Source of the DNA: Gigantopelta aegis
Lineage: Eukaryota; Mollusca; Gastropoda; Neomphalida; Peltospiridae
Assembly: GCF_016097555.1 (NCBI RefSeq)
Contig: NC_054703.1
Span: 7,778,435 to 7,842,434 of the forward strand
Direction: 5' to 3'
Length of the DNA: 64,000 nucleotides
In this document: piece by piece, positions 42,530-52,769 of the stretch
Layout of the letters: the number at the start of each line of letters is the position of its first letter
Numbering within the stretch: the first letter of the stretch is position 1
The notes under the pieces: model-generated
The model's database searches: none
Seen by the model: only the letters and a program-made list of their open reading frames with translations
Told to the model about the DNA's origin: nothing
Made by a program: the position numbers and the translations under genes

Positions 42530-45500
42530 CAGTAAAGTACGCTTATAACGAACTGCAAGGGACCACCTTCATTGGTTCGTTATAACAGTAGTTCGTTGTA
42601 CACATTTGCAGAAGTTGGTAATTTTTATTCCGAAAGTCGGCCATTTTGAATTTTGTACTCCATATAATAGTAAAAAAAATAAAAAATGCCTTGGTGATTA
42701 TAAGACATTTATAAAAAATATATCATTTATTACAATCAATAAATACAACAAAACATTACTGAAAGATCACATCAAAAGAGTTTAGTGAATTACATGTGTG
42801 ACCTTCCCGATCCACAATAACCACTAACTGGATTAAAAACTTTAACAGACCGCAGAAGTCACGTGTACCAAGATTGATAAATCCGAATTATCCAATCATG
42901 GTACTAAACAATTGCCATGTGTACAAGTTATCACATGCAATTAAATACAATTATTAGATATAGACTGTGTGATATTTAATATCACATTATTCAATGCAAT
43001 AAACTAATTGCCCGATTAATAAATTGACTAAATAGCTAAAACATTGAGCACACACTTTCTTGACAAAATTACATAACAAGTAGCAAGTGTTTAAATGTTT
43101 TTATATAAAAAATATATGTTTAAATAAATAAAGTTTTCCCACAGAATTCTGGCATTTAAGTTATTAATTAATAGTCACCAAACGAAAATCAGTCCATCAC
43201 GAAAAGTTTCAATGCACGACTGCCAAGGGTGCTAAACAAGATGACCGGTCGCCGCTCCTTCATGCCTTGTTGACGTGGTAACTTCTGACGGTGCTGGACA
43301 GGAGATACTCTAACTTCGAGTTCTGAAGATTGTGCGTTGATTCCCAGTTTATATAGGCATCTGAAGACGTGTGCAACAGAATGCACTCCACAAGAACATC
43401 GTGCAGAACTCATAACTTACGATGTAAATTAATTCGCAGACCAATCAAATCATTCCAAAAACGAAAAGCCACCAGACAGGTGCTCCACGGATCACGGTCT
43501 GGCTATACAAACAGACAAAAACAAAATGTCAGCCACCTTGCCGAACACATGTCTGCTCTCCAGGTAAGTCATTATTTTATTATTTCAGCACGCCGTCGTT
43601 GTTTAAACACATGATAGGACATAATGAGATATGTCCGCCACAGTTATATTTTATTCTCTCCAGCCAGCGAAACACATAGTCTTCCATATTTTTACTTGAA
43701 TTTTCACCCGACGATAAAAACGTCCATATTACATAACCCAAAGCCAGATTTAACTTAAAACCAGATTATCATAACACATGTACCTAATCACGTTTCGTCA
43801 CGTAATCACTAATCGTGGTTTGTTTACTTAGCGTTGGACGCATAACTTCTAATGCCGAGTCAATGTCCGCAATGCTGTCAAATACTGGCAATCGAATATC
43901 TCCTTTGCTCTGAAAAAACAGTCTGACTGTCTCGAGTGCCTTGTGCGTTTCAACTGCTGTGGGCATTGGCTGTTCGGGTGGCTCCTGTGTATCGTCCTCT
44001 GGTTCAGAATCACTGTGGCCGTCTCGTTTTCCGATAATCTCTGAAACGATGTCGTCATCTGTCAGCTGTTCGGTGATTACAAATCGCTCGTCTGCAGTGA
44101 GATAATCTTCCAGAGTGACACCATCTGGCACTGGCATGGCTCTCACGAGTTCATTCCACACTGTCTGTAGATTTGCTAACGGGGTGCTGTCGTCTTCGTC
44201 GTCAGAACTCTCAGAACACGCAGCACTTTTGAACCCACCCTTTGCAAAACAGTTCACGATACACGATGAGGTCACGTGACGCCAAGCACGATGGGCTGTG
44301 TTGATTGCCGTCAAGATGGAAACTGAGTGCTCCTGTTGACTGTCGAATGCCTTGATGATGTCACTCATCATCTCTCGTCGATAGTTCACTTTTACGTTTG
44401 CGATTATTCCCTGGTCCATCGGCTGGATTTTCGAGGTAGTGTTCGGGGGCAAAAAAGCCAGTGTTATACTGGTTAATCCGGAAACTTTCGGATGCGCTGG
44501 ACAGTTGTCGACTAGTAAAAGGATTTTTCTTTTTTGCCTTTTCATGCTCTTGTCTAGATCTTTCACCCATTCTGTAAACAATGCTCCCGTCATCCACGCT
44601 TTCTTGTTTGATCTGTAGTCCACTGGTAAACTTCGCACATTCTTGAAGCACCTGGGTTTTGCCGATTTCCCTATCACCAATAACTTTAACTTTTCGGTAC
44701 TGGTCATGTTGGCAGTGACAAGCAGTGTTATTCGATCTTTTGATTTCTTGCCGCCGTGACACTGTTCTCCTTTCAGTTGAAGCGTTCTTTGAGGAACAAG
44801 TTTGTAGAACAGTCCTGTTTCGTCTGCGTTGAAAATATCTTTTGGATGAAACACGGCAAGGTAATTTGGAAGTTGTGAAGTCAGCAAGTTATCAACAACC
44901 AAATGGTCTACTGCGGCACTTTCACCATGCATAGCTTTGGAAATAATTCCCCGTCTTTGTTTAAAACGTTCTACCCATGCATTGTTTGCCTTAAAATTCA
45001 CATGGCCAAGTTTGGCTGCCAGTTCGTCCGCTTTTTGCATAAGTAGTGGTCCACTCAAGGCGATGTTTTTATTGCGTGCTGACTTGAACCACAAAAAGAG
45101 AGCATCATCGACATCTTGAAATTCGAACGAGCGAATTCGTTTTCTAGCTGTGTTGAATTCTGAAGATTGACATTTTGATAAAATCGTTTCCCTCTGTTTC
45201 AAGATGGTACTGAGAGTGGATTTGGGAATCCCGAACTCAGCTGCTATGTCTTTCTTTGATTTTTGTCCGAGATCAACAGCTGCAACGATTTGAAATTTCA
45301 CATCTAGATCGAGCGCTTTTTTTTTGCGTGATGTTTTCGTGTCCGTCATGATTGCATACTGAACGAAAAACTGACACGGATTTATAACAAACAAAGAGAA
45401 TCCCATTAATTACCGCTGATTAATATCATTGTATATATATATTGAGTTGAACGTGTCAGACTGTTTTTGGAGTATGGTTGATCTCACGGCTCAGCTGTCC

Positions 45501-45903
45501 GTTAACACTGATTGGTTTGATACGTAACGGTTCCGGTATAATTAGTGACTTAATCCCTTAATTGATACCTGTTCCCAAGTCCAGACAAACAAAAGTTATT
45601 TAGGCTGTTGTTTTAGTGCGGTCGTGCGGTCGATCCCACGGCTTTGCAGCGTTTTACACTGATTGGTTTGATACGTAATGCTTCCGGTATTCACGGTTCG
45701 TTATGTAAACACTTATTTACACTGGAATTAACTATTTGGGACCACAAAATTGGTTCGTTTTAACAGTTAATTCGCTATACATAGTTCGTTCTATACATTA
45801 AAATGTATTACTAATATATAGGGGAGAAAATCGGGACTTTACAATCAGTTCGTTCTAACCGGTAGTTTGTTATAAGCGTGTTCGTTCTAAACGTACTTTA
45901 CTA
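42530..45903 (-). mobile_element. Tigger/pogo DNA transposon, near-complete
   Basis: The inverted ends CAGTAAAGTACGCTTATAAC (left) and TAGTAAAGTACGTTTAGAAC (right, reversed) are flanked by TA (42528-42529 and 45904-45905). Subterminal TTCGTTATAAC-type repeats occur several times near both ends, as expected for transposase binding sites. The minus-strand transposase inside is open. Length is 3374 bp. The left terminal CAG is TAG at the right end, a possible weakening change. Confidence 0.93.
43784..45349 (-). CDS. Tigger/pogo-type transposase (CENP-B-like)
   Basis: The frame is open from 45406; the better start is the Met at 45349 (MTDTKTSRKKKALDLD), giving 521 residues, the usual size for the family. 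Numbering from 45406: N-terminal psq/CENP-B helix-turn-helix (LDLDVKFQIVAAVDLGQKSK, IAAEFGIPKSTLS, 32-70); second DNA-binding domain of Tc5/CENP-B type (about 95-165); DDE_1 catalytic core with D195 in NADETG, D300 in LLVDNCPAHP and D331 in QPMDQG, a DD30D triad as in pogo/Tigger; acidic tail (SDSEPEDD); C-terminus QTTISDYV, resembling a PCNA-binding box, known in pogo transposase. It cuts at the TIRs and inserts at TA. No inactivating change was seen. Confidence 0.92.
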   Translation of the reverse strand: MTDTKTSRKKKALDLDVKFQIVAAVDLGQKSKKDIAAEFGIPKSTLSTILKQRETILSKCQSSEFNTARKRIRSFEFQDVDDALFLWFKSARNKNIALSGPLLMQKADELAAKLGHVNFKANNAWVERFKQRRGIISKAMHGESAAVDHLVVDNLLTSQLPNYLAVFHPKDIFNADETGLFYKLVPQRTLQLKGEQCHGGKKSKDRITLLVTANMTSTEKLKLLVIGKSAKPRCFKNVRSLPVDYRSNKKAWMTGALFTEWVKDLDKSMKRQKRKILLLVDNCPAHPKVSGLTSITLAFLPPNTTSKIQPMDQGIIANVKVNYRREMMSDIIKAFDSQQEHSVSILTAINTAHRAWRHVTSSCIVNCFAKGGFKSAACSESSDDEDDSTPLANLQTVWNELVRAMPVPDGVTLEDYLTADERFVITEQLTDDDIVSEIIGKRDGHSDSEPEDDTQEPPEQPMPTAVETHKALETVRLFFQSKGDIRLPVFDSIADIDSALEVMRPTLSKQTTISDYVTKRD

Positions 45904-45905
45904 TA

Positions 45906-46122
45906 CATTAAAGTCTCAAAATCAAGCAATAAATATGACATCGTTGATAAACATGAGCGTAACGCACCAACAGTTGTTATAGGTAACCCTATAATGTGCA
46001 ACCCTTGTTCCTATTAATCAATGCACAAAGTAATTGGTGATATTCAAGACTGTGTGCAAACAGTTAGATAGGAAATGGTTAATAATTGGTTGCGGCGGTT
46101 TGCCATATAACCTTGCTTCTAG
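45906..46122. other. No recognised gene
   Basis: Short unique stretch ending in a splice-acceptor-like CCTTGCTTCTAG. Confidence 0.4.
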
Positions 46123-46885
46123 GGTCATCCAAAACAGTTTGTGTGTTCACACTGTAATGAAATTCTTGACAGTGAACTTAATATAGAATCACTATCTGAA
46201 CTTGGCCACTACCGAAAATTCAACAATGTTTTGATTGTATCTGGACCAAGACATGTTCAAATTAATATGGCTAAAGCCACATTTAAACTTATGGTAGGTC
46301 ATTCTCAAGGATTTGGCCTTAATGCTCGGATTTAGATCGCCCAATGCATTAACAACATGTGAAAAGACAACGGATCATCACAAATCTATGCAAATCATCG
46401 AAATTCCTTTGTTTGGAACCCTTGAAAAATTCTCATTCTATACATTCGAGGATGTGCATCTACACAGACAACTCCAGATGTTAATGGCTTCCACTCCTGG
46501 TTGACAAAAGTCACCAATCCAAATATCAAGTATTTGGTGGATACTTTGCTGACATATGTCTTGTGTTTGTATCTGTTTCGCGCAGGGCTGAGAAGAGGTC
46601 ACAGGCAACTGGTCACTGAATATAAAGCCAGATTTTCTGATATTTTTTTCAGCCTCAACATGACACAATACCAGGAAATAATGTTTAGAGAAATTCACAT
46701 GTATTCCCAGTGTCCAGCTCCTGTCACGGAATTCTTAAACAACACAGAGTTTCACGTGCACCGGCAGTGACAGCAAAGGTGAAGGCGGGCATTTCATATT
46801 GGAAGCCAAAAACAAACAAATGTGGATGCCTCCAGGACTGCCAACACAGGAACGATGGGAGAGAATTTGTCGCAATTTGGAACAG
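46123..46885 (+). pseudogene. Exon-like fragment of an unknown protein, frameshifted
   Basis: A pyrimidine-rich CCTTGCTTCTAG precedes the block and AACAG|GTATGT ends it, matching splice acceptor and donor. Coding pieces in three frames read as one protein: CSHCNEILDSELNIESLSEL, YRKFNNVLIVSGPRHVQINM and AKATFKLM (46141 frame); LALMLGFRSPNALTTCEKTT and SMQIIEIPLFGTLEKF (46313 frame); LTKVTNPNIKYLVDTLLTYV and LYLFRAGLRRGHRQLVTEYK (46501 frame); then PPGLPTQERWERICRNLEQ. At least three shifts make it a pseudogene. The repeated-gene style suggests a transposon-derived or multicopy protein, but I cannot name the family. Confidence 0.55.
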
Positions 46886-47706
46886 GTATGTTAATTTTTG
46901 TATACACAACACATGGCATATTGTTCTCTACATGAGTTTGAATATTCATTTCCGGTGCTACTAAAGACTGGTCTCAACACACTGTTATGTTATAGTAATG
47001 ACTGCATTGTAAATATATCATAATGTTTATATATATATATATAATGTAAAAAAAAAACCAACACATATATTTTTATTATTCATTTTATTATTTTAGGTGG
47101 GGTTTTCTAAATGGTTCGGACAATAAAATGTGATATTTTTCATGTGTGTTTTGAATTGAAATCCGGCGCAAGAAGCATGAATCCAGTAATCACATTCATT
47201 GTCATCTTCAAATTCATGTCTCCAAAATTGCTTTTGGTTCCACACAATCGACATGCATCGGCATCACATTCCAAACTGCTACTATTTGATTCTGTGTGTG
47301 GACTGGGAACGGAACGTAGTAACATCTTCTGCTTGTATCACTGCATTCTCTGCATTCTGAAATTATGTTTAATGATTCATAACAATTATAAATTATGTTT
47401 CATTATTTATATATAATAATGTAAAACACAAAAGATTATAATTATTAAAATTATTATTATAAAATGTTTTAAAAGACTGCATTACTTGCTTAAATGGAGT
47501 TGTCTTTCTTATATAGTTACTGAACAAAGTCACAACAGACTGACTTAAATATATATTAACTTGACATGCTGTAAGGTATATTATTTGTAACGTTATTGGT
47601 ATAAATAATTTTATAATATTTTAAAACAACATACGAACTTGTAAGGTTCCGTATTTACATGGCACAATATCCTTGTCTCCATAAGTGAAAGTTGTTCCAG
47701 AACTTT
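46886..47706. other. No recognised gene
   Basis: AT-rich sequence downstream of the exon-like block; it may be intron of the same pseudogene. Short frames show no motif. Confidence 0.4.
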
Positions 47707-47776
47707 ACCTGCGCGTGCTGTAACCTCACCGTGGTGCAGGGGTGTAACATTCTCTTTCAGAATGGCCATACAGCAC
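47707..47776 (+). ncRNA. Degraded HDV-like ribozyme head
   Basis: P1 is shortened (ACCTGC against GCAGGGG), and the joining segment before the 3' P2 strand lacks one A (GGCCA instead of GGCCAA). P2 and P3 are intact. It is probably inactive. Confidence 0.5.
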
Positions 47777-47976
47777 AAATTGAAATTTTGAGTAAAAGTC
47801 AGTATCTATTGCTGATATTTGTATTTTTGCACAGTTCTTTACACTGTGTTTTTACTTAAATCTTGAATTTTTATATTAATGTTGATCATTACTTTATTTG
47901 TTTGCATTACCATAGTTTGACACCCAATAGCCGATGTATTTTTCGTGTTGGGGTGTCGTTAAAACATTCATTCATG
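47707..47976 (+). mobile_element. Short ribozyme-headed retroposon, degraded copy
   Basis: Same organisation as 37641-37936: a 70-nt ribozyme-like head, AATTGAAATTTTGAG, GATATTTGTATTTTTGCACA, and the LINE tail TTTGACACCCAATAGCCGAT ... GGGGTGTCGTTAAAAC with two CATT units. No clear target duplication was found. Confidence 0.85.
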
Positions 47977-48248
47977 CGTATAGTTAAAACATTGATGACG
48001 AATTAAGTCATACACAAAATTAAATAATAATGTTTATATATTTAATGTGTTAATATAGGTTTATAAGGGGCCATTCACAATTATCAACATTATCATAAGT
48101 GTACAAAGAGTACACTTTTTCATGACCCTCCCCCCCTCCATAAGTGTACAAAATAAAAAGTTGATTTTTTTTGTCCATCTTTTATTGGCAGTTATATTAG
48201 AATGTCACTAGCCACTGGAGTGGGCCTATCGTAATCTAGAAGCCATGT

Positions 48249-48478
48249 TCAAGTGATTTTCTTGGGTCTTCCTTTCTTTTGCTTGTGATTGTCCTGGTTT
48301 TGATGTTTCAGGAGGCTGGTATCTTGTGGGATACTTCTCATTACAAATCGGGCACTTGTGGATCTTTTCATGAGCTTCGGTTGCCTTCTCTGTCCTGTCT
48401 ATCATGTTCAATGCCCGAACTCCGCCATGAATTATTTTGATGTGTCTGTCTTCATCAGCCTTGCTGGTAAAAACATAC
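48249..48478 (-). pseudogene. Zinc-finger exon of the transposon-borne gene
   Basis: After an acceptor-like TACTTTCAG the exon reads YVFTSKADEDRHIKIIHGG, the second half of a C2H2 finger (H-X4-H). It then reads RTEKATEAHEKIHKCPICNE and YPTRYQ, followed by a 1-nt frame break, after which LLKHQNQDNHKQKKGRPKKI ends at a TGA. Across the break the cysteines CPIC and the histidines KHQNQDNH have C2H2 spacing. The single-base break could be a real mutation or a sequence error. Confidence 0.5.
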
Positions 48479-48957
48479 CTGAAAGTACAATGCCATAATT
48501 ATATTTATTTTATTAAACATATGAAGAATAGTGTTTCAGTTATATATGATATTCTTCTATTTATTATTTTATTATTTTATGTTTGATGAATTAAAATCAT
48601 TGTTACCCATTTTTCAATAAATAACTGCTGCGTCCAGTTACTTCTTAAGTTGTGGTTGTGACAGACAGCTACATGTACATGTAGGTGTAAAAGTGTACAA
48701 AATATACCCCAGAGACAGGATAGTACATACCATGGCCTGTAAAATAAAAATGATTATGCCACTTTAAAATATTTAAACATTGTATAGAATGTCTTTTGAG
48801 AGAATATATAGCATTTGAGTTTCATTTAAATAAATTAATTCCCCATTTACGTTTGACTTTTGGAAATTTTTGTGTACCACGCTTTTCGATTGTACACGCA
48901 ATAATATCAGACCAGCTATTAAATAACGATAGCCATTAATATTAGGCCAATATTTAC

Positions 48958-49263
48958 CTTTGGTTGAACTGCGAAGAATGACTTTATAGTTCTCTTCTTG
49001 TTTCGAACTTGCTCCATTTTAATGATGGCGTTTTTTAGTGTAATGTCGACTTCGCCTCCGCCATGTTCACGATCACGCCACGCTTTCTGTCCTTTTGTCA
49101 CGGCATCGGCACGTTTCAGGTTGTCATTGAGGAACACAAAGGCATTGATAAACTGCATGTATTCATTGTTAGGAGTTTTATGAATAGCATCCCCTCTATT
49201 CAAAAGAAACTTTAACAAAGCTTTCATGTTTTCCCCAGGGCGATGGTAAACATTGTCCGCCAT
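48958..49263 (-). CDS. First exon of the transposon-borne gene
   Basis: ATG at 49263 (MADNVYHRPGENMKALLKFL) lies just inside the right inverted end, where a promoter would be expected. About 102 codons follow (INAFVFLNDNLKRADAVTKG, AIIKMEQVRNKKRTIKSFFA) to a donor-like AAG|GTAAAT at 48957. No known domain was recognised. The KKRTIKSFF segment resembles a PCNA-box-like tail but is internal. Inferred to be the N-terminus of the protein whose zinc-finger end lies at 48249-48478, though the apparent exon phases do not match, so an intermediate exon may be missing or unrecognised. Confidence 0.5.
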
Positions 49264-49613
49264 TCTACTTCTTTTTTGTTATGTAGTTTACCGCATTTTT
49301 TTTCGAGAGACCCGCTGTGAGGCGTAGTTATCTGTGAGGTATCGGTGTTTAAAATGGGTGCTGAATAGGTGCTGTTTATAATAACGACGATTTGGGGGGA
49401 AATAGATTTCTCGGAAAGTTATAAATCGACATTTATTTGTATTTCTAAAAAGCGTACAGCGGCTGTTGACCCCCTCCCCCCAGCGTACGGTTTGTACGCT
49501 TATGTTAATGTTGACAATTGTGAATGACCCCTAAGTTAAATCAATTTGTGCACAAAGGCACAATGGCAGGGGACTTTACTTGGTTTTAATTGTATGCATT
49601 AATAAATGTACTA

Positions 49614-49685
49614 CCCCTGCGTGTGCTGTAACCTCACCGTGGTGCAGGGGTGTAACATTCTCTTTGAGAATGGCCAATACAGCAC
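49614..49685 (+). ncRNA. HDV-like ribozyme of the 49.6 kb retroposon
   Basis: Identical layout and near-identical sequence to 37641-37712 and 60367-60438. The first nucleotide of P1 directly follows the target duplication. Confidence 0.7.
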
Positions 49686-50034
49686 AAAATTGAAGTTTTG
49701 AGTAAAATTCAGTATCCGTAAAATTCTGTGATATTTGTGTTTTTGCACAGTTCTTAGCACTGTTTTTGTTGAAGTCTTGAATTTTTGTATTGATGTTGAT
49801 CATCACTTTATTTATTTGCATTGCCATGGTTTGGCACCCGTTGGCCGGTGTATTTTTTGTGCTGGGGTGTCGTTGAGCGTTCATTCATTCATTCATTCAT
49901 TCATTCGTTTATTTAACTGTTGAATTTTTATACTAATGTTGATCATCACATTGGGTTTGCATTTACCATAGTTTGACACCCAATAGCCGATGTATTTTTC
50001 GTGCTGGTGTGTTGTTAAACATTCATTCATTCGA
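49614..50034 (+). mobile_element. Short ribozyme-headed retroposon with duplicated tail
   Basis: Flanked by the perfect 14-bp duplication TAATAAATGTACTA (49600-49613 and 50035-50048). The head is the intact 72-nt ribozyme-like sequence. The middle matches the 37.6 kb copy. It carries two successive 3' ends: one ending in CATT repeats near 49908, then a second partial copy (TTTTTATACTAATGTTGATC ... GTTGTTAAAC plus CATT). Both lie inside one target duplication. Confidence 0.92.
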
Positions 50035-50286
50035 TAATAAATGTACTAGTTATGTGATGCTGTTTTTGATAGGATAATGTTAATATATATATCACCATCG
50101 ATTTCGTTTGCAAATAAAAAACATTGTACACACTTGTATTAATAATATTTTTCAGTATAAAACATTAATGTTTTAAATTAAAGGTAACATAAATTTGAAA
50201 ACGTATTTAATAATATTATATTTTTTAAAATTAAAGATGAAAATGTATAATTTTATTATAAATATATTTAATAACACTGGAGCTGT

Positions 50287-50354
50287 GAAGTTTGACACCC
50301 AATAGCCGATGTATTTTTCGTGCTGGGGTGTCGTTAAACATTCATTCATTCATT
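50287..50354 (+). mobile_element. 68-bp micro-insertion of the LINE 3' end
   Basis: Only the terminal stem-loop and tail of the LINE (TTTGACACCCAATAGCCGAT ... GGGGTGTCGTTAAAC plus CATT units) between perfect 12-bp duplications CACTGGAGCTGT (50275-50286 and 50355-50366). It is an extreme 5' truncation by target-primed reverse transcription. Confidence 0.92.
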
Positions 50355-50385
50355 CACTGGAGCTGTAGATATCGCGGATTCACTA

Positions 50386-50580
50386 ATGAACGCGTACAAA
50401 GCTGAAGTTAAAAACGAAATAAAGGATGTTTTAATATCGTTTTTCAAAGATGCGTCACAAGTGTACGACAACATCATGGATGTCTTTCAGTGTAGCACAC
50501 CAGGCAAGCTAGACTTTGTACAATACAATATGGTGTTGGTAAAGTGTAAAAAACCCCTCACAGATTTAAAAAGACTTGGT
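50386..50580 (+). other. Possible coding fragment
   Basis: The frame MNAYKAEVKNEIKDVLISFF ... DVFQCSTPGKLDFVQYNMVL runs about 65 codons before it enters the 67-bp minisatellite. Composition is protein-like, but there is no recognisable motif and no confirmed splice context. Low confidence. Confidence 0.25.
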
Positions 50581-50582
50581 TT

Positions 50583-51345
50583 TCTTTTTGTTTGTGTTTT
50601 GTGTCTTTTTGTGGCATCATGCTGATAGGTGATTTCAATGCTTCCCTGGTGGTGTTGTTTGTGTTTTGTGTCTTTTCGTGGCATCATGCTGATAGGTGAT
50701 TTCAATGGTTCACTGGTGGTGGTGTTTGTGTTTTATGTCTTTTCGTGGCATCATGCAGATAGGTGATTTCAATGGTTCACTGGTGGTGGTGTTTGTGTTT
50801 TATGTCTTTTCGTGGCCTCATGCTGATAGGTGATTTCAATGGTTCACTGGTGGTGGTGTTTGTGTTTTATGTCTTTTCGTGGCCTCATGCTGATAGGTGA
50901 TTTCAATGGTTCACTGGTGGTGGTGTTTGTGTTTTATGTCTTTTCGTGGCATCATGCAGATAGGTGATTTCAATGGTTCACTGGTGGTGGTGTTTGTGTT
51001 TTATGTCTTTTCGTGGCATCATGCTGATAGGTGATTTCAATGGTTACCTGGTGGTGGTGTTCGTGTTTTATGTGTGGCGTTTGATATGTCTTTTCGTGGC
51101 ATCATGCTGATAGGTGATTTCAATGGTTCCCTGGTGGTGGTGTTTGTGTTTTATGTCTTTTCGTGGCGTCATGCTGATAGGTGATTTCAATGGTTCCCTG
51201 TTGGTGTTGTTTGTGTTTTATGTCTTTTCGTGGCATCATGCTGATAGGTGATTTCAATGGTTCCCTGGTGGTGTTGTTTGTGTTTTATGTCTTTTAGTGG
51301 TATCATGCTGATAGGTGATTTCAATGCTTCCCTGGTGGTGTTGTT
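50583..51345. repeat. 67-bp minisatellite, about 11 units
   Basis: The unit contains GTGTTTTATGTCTTTTCGTG, GCATCATGCTGATAGGTGAT and TTCAATGGTTCCCTGGTGGT. One unit near 51060-51085 carries an extra GTGTGGCGTTTGATATGTC. Unit variants (TGCTGATAGG/TGCAGATAGG, GCATCATG/GCCTCATG) are shared between neighbours, as in local unit spreading. Confidence 0.92.
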
Positions 51346-51412
51346 TGGATGACCATTTTGGGCTTTCCGGTTTCTACCTGGATTGTTTTAAGACGTATTT
51401 GTGCTATCAAAA

Positions 51413-51800
51413 ACCGGCCTCGGTGGCGTCGTGGTTAGGCAATCGGTCAACAGGCTGGTAGGTACTGGGTTCGGATCCCAGTCGAGGCATGGGATTTTTA
51501 ATCACGATACCGACTCCACACCCTGAGTGAGTGCTCCGCAAGGCTCAATGGGTAGGTGGAAACCACTTGCACCGACCAGTGATCCATATCTGGTTCAACA
51601 AAGGCCATGGTTTGTGCTATCCTGCCTGTGGGAAGCGCAAATAAAATATCCTTTGCTGCTAATCGGAAAGAGTAGCCCATGAAGTGGCAGCAGCGGGTTT
51701 CCTCTCAAAATCAATGTGGTCCTTAACCATATGCCTGACGCCATATAACCGTAAATAAAATGTGTTGAGTGCGTCGTTAAATAAAACATTTCTTTCTTTC
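51413..51800 (+). mobile_element. tRNA-derived SINE (GCGTCGTTAAAT tail type)
   Basis: Head CCGGCCTCGGTGGCGTCGTG with GGTTCGGATCCCAG; body CAAAGGCCATGGTTTGTGCT; tail GACGCCATATAACCGTAAAT ... GCGTCGTTAAATAAAAC and TTTC repeats. Nearly identical in plan to the minus-strand copy at 7264-7649. A possible short duplication TATCAAAA flanks it. Confidence 0.88.
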
Positions 51801-52600
51801 TTTGTCCTATCATGATTATCAAAAGGAATAAAGTAAACAAATTAGTATAAAAAATGTAAACAATTATATACAGGTAAAGTTTTTTTTTTATATTACTGGC
51901 GTGGAAGTTGAAATGTCAAGTTATGCGCAGTTCGCTGACGATAGAGATGAATGTTGTGATGATGCTGATGTTATTTTTTACATTAAAACACACCATGTAA
52001 ATATGACAATTATTAAAAAGAACATTAATGGCTTAGTAATATAATCTTGGATTTATTTATAAGGATTGAAGTGGGTAGATTGTTATTGACACTATTTGAA
52101 ATATTCATATTTGCATAAATAGTAAATATAAATAATTACAATAAATAGGTTTTTGAATGCGTATGAAATAAGAAGGGACATTTCAAAATTAGACAACAGT
52201 ACAACTTAATCAAGCCTACGTGGGTCCATACAACAATTAATAAATCATTTTGTTTTAATGTTCAATAACACATCCCTTGTGTAATGTTTTAACGGTGGAA
52301 CCATTTACCCGTATGGCATTAATTTCGTTTGTGTGATCATACATACTAGATATAACAGCAGATGTTACGGACATAAATATGCTTGACGTTTATGAATAGG
52401 AAATTATACATTACTTTAAAAATGGGTATGAAGTATTAAAAAAACATATTTGACATTTTTGAACGTATGTGATGATACCCCATAACACGTTACCTAATTG
52501 ATGGCAGGCAGCCTCCGTCACTGATAGGACTTAATTGTTTAAATGTAATATATTATTTACAGATAAAAATTAATATTATAGTAAATTGTAGTTATACATA
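51801..52600. other. AT-rich stretch without recognised gene
   Basis: No motif recognised; it may be intronic. Confidence 0.4.
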
Positions 52601-52615
52601 CTGTCTTTTTGTCAG

Positions 52616-52769
52616 GAGTGATTTGTAATGGTGGCATCTGTGTACATGTTGATGAAGAAGTTGATGCTGCTGATGATGATGTTGCGACTACAGATGTTGT
52701 TGATGTTAATACCGTTGCTGTTTCTGATGATGATGAACAGGAAGAAGAAGATAGAACGATTGGTTGCTG
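52616..52769 (+). other. Candidate terminal exon, acidic
   Basis: A good acceptor (CTGTCTTTTTGTCAG) is followed by a frame reading ICNGGICVHVDEEVDAADDD, VATTDVVDVNTVAVSDDDEQ and EEEDRTIGC before a stop. The acidic run comes from GAT/GAA-rich DNA and may be low complexity. No donor or partner exon was identified. Confidence 0.3.

Larger units (their letters stand above)
48067..49531 (-). mobile_element. DNA transposon with ~43-bp inverted ends and TAA target duplication
   Basis: Left end GGGGCCATTCACAATTATCA then ACATTATCATAAGTGTACAA; right end reversed GGGGTCATTCACAATTGTCA then ACATTAACATAAGCGTACAA. The match is about 37 of 41 and continues weakly inward. TAA stands outside both ends (48064-48066 and 49532-49534). 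A 3-bp TWA duplication and G-rich ends fit PIF/Harbinger-type elements, but no DDE nuclease is visible. A spliced-looking minus-strand gene lies inside. Confidence 0.8.

Noticed and set aside
49576..49884. Minus-strand 102-codon frame over the short retroposon
   Set aside because: It is antisense to a non-coding retroposon and recurs, with shifts, at 37486-37866 for the same reason.
50583..51345. CRISPR-like or coding repeat
   Set aside because: 67-bp units abut directly and 67 is not a multiple of three, so no frame persists.
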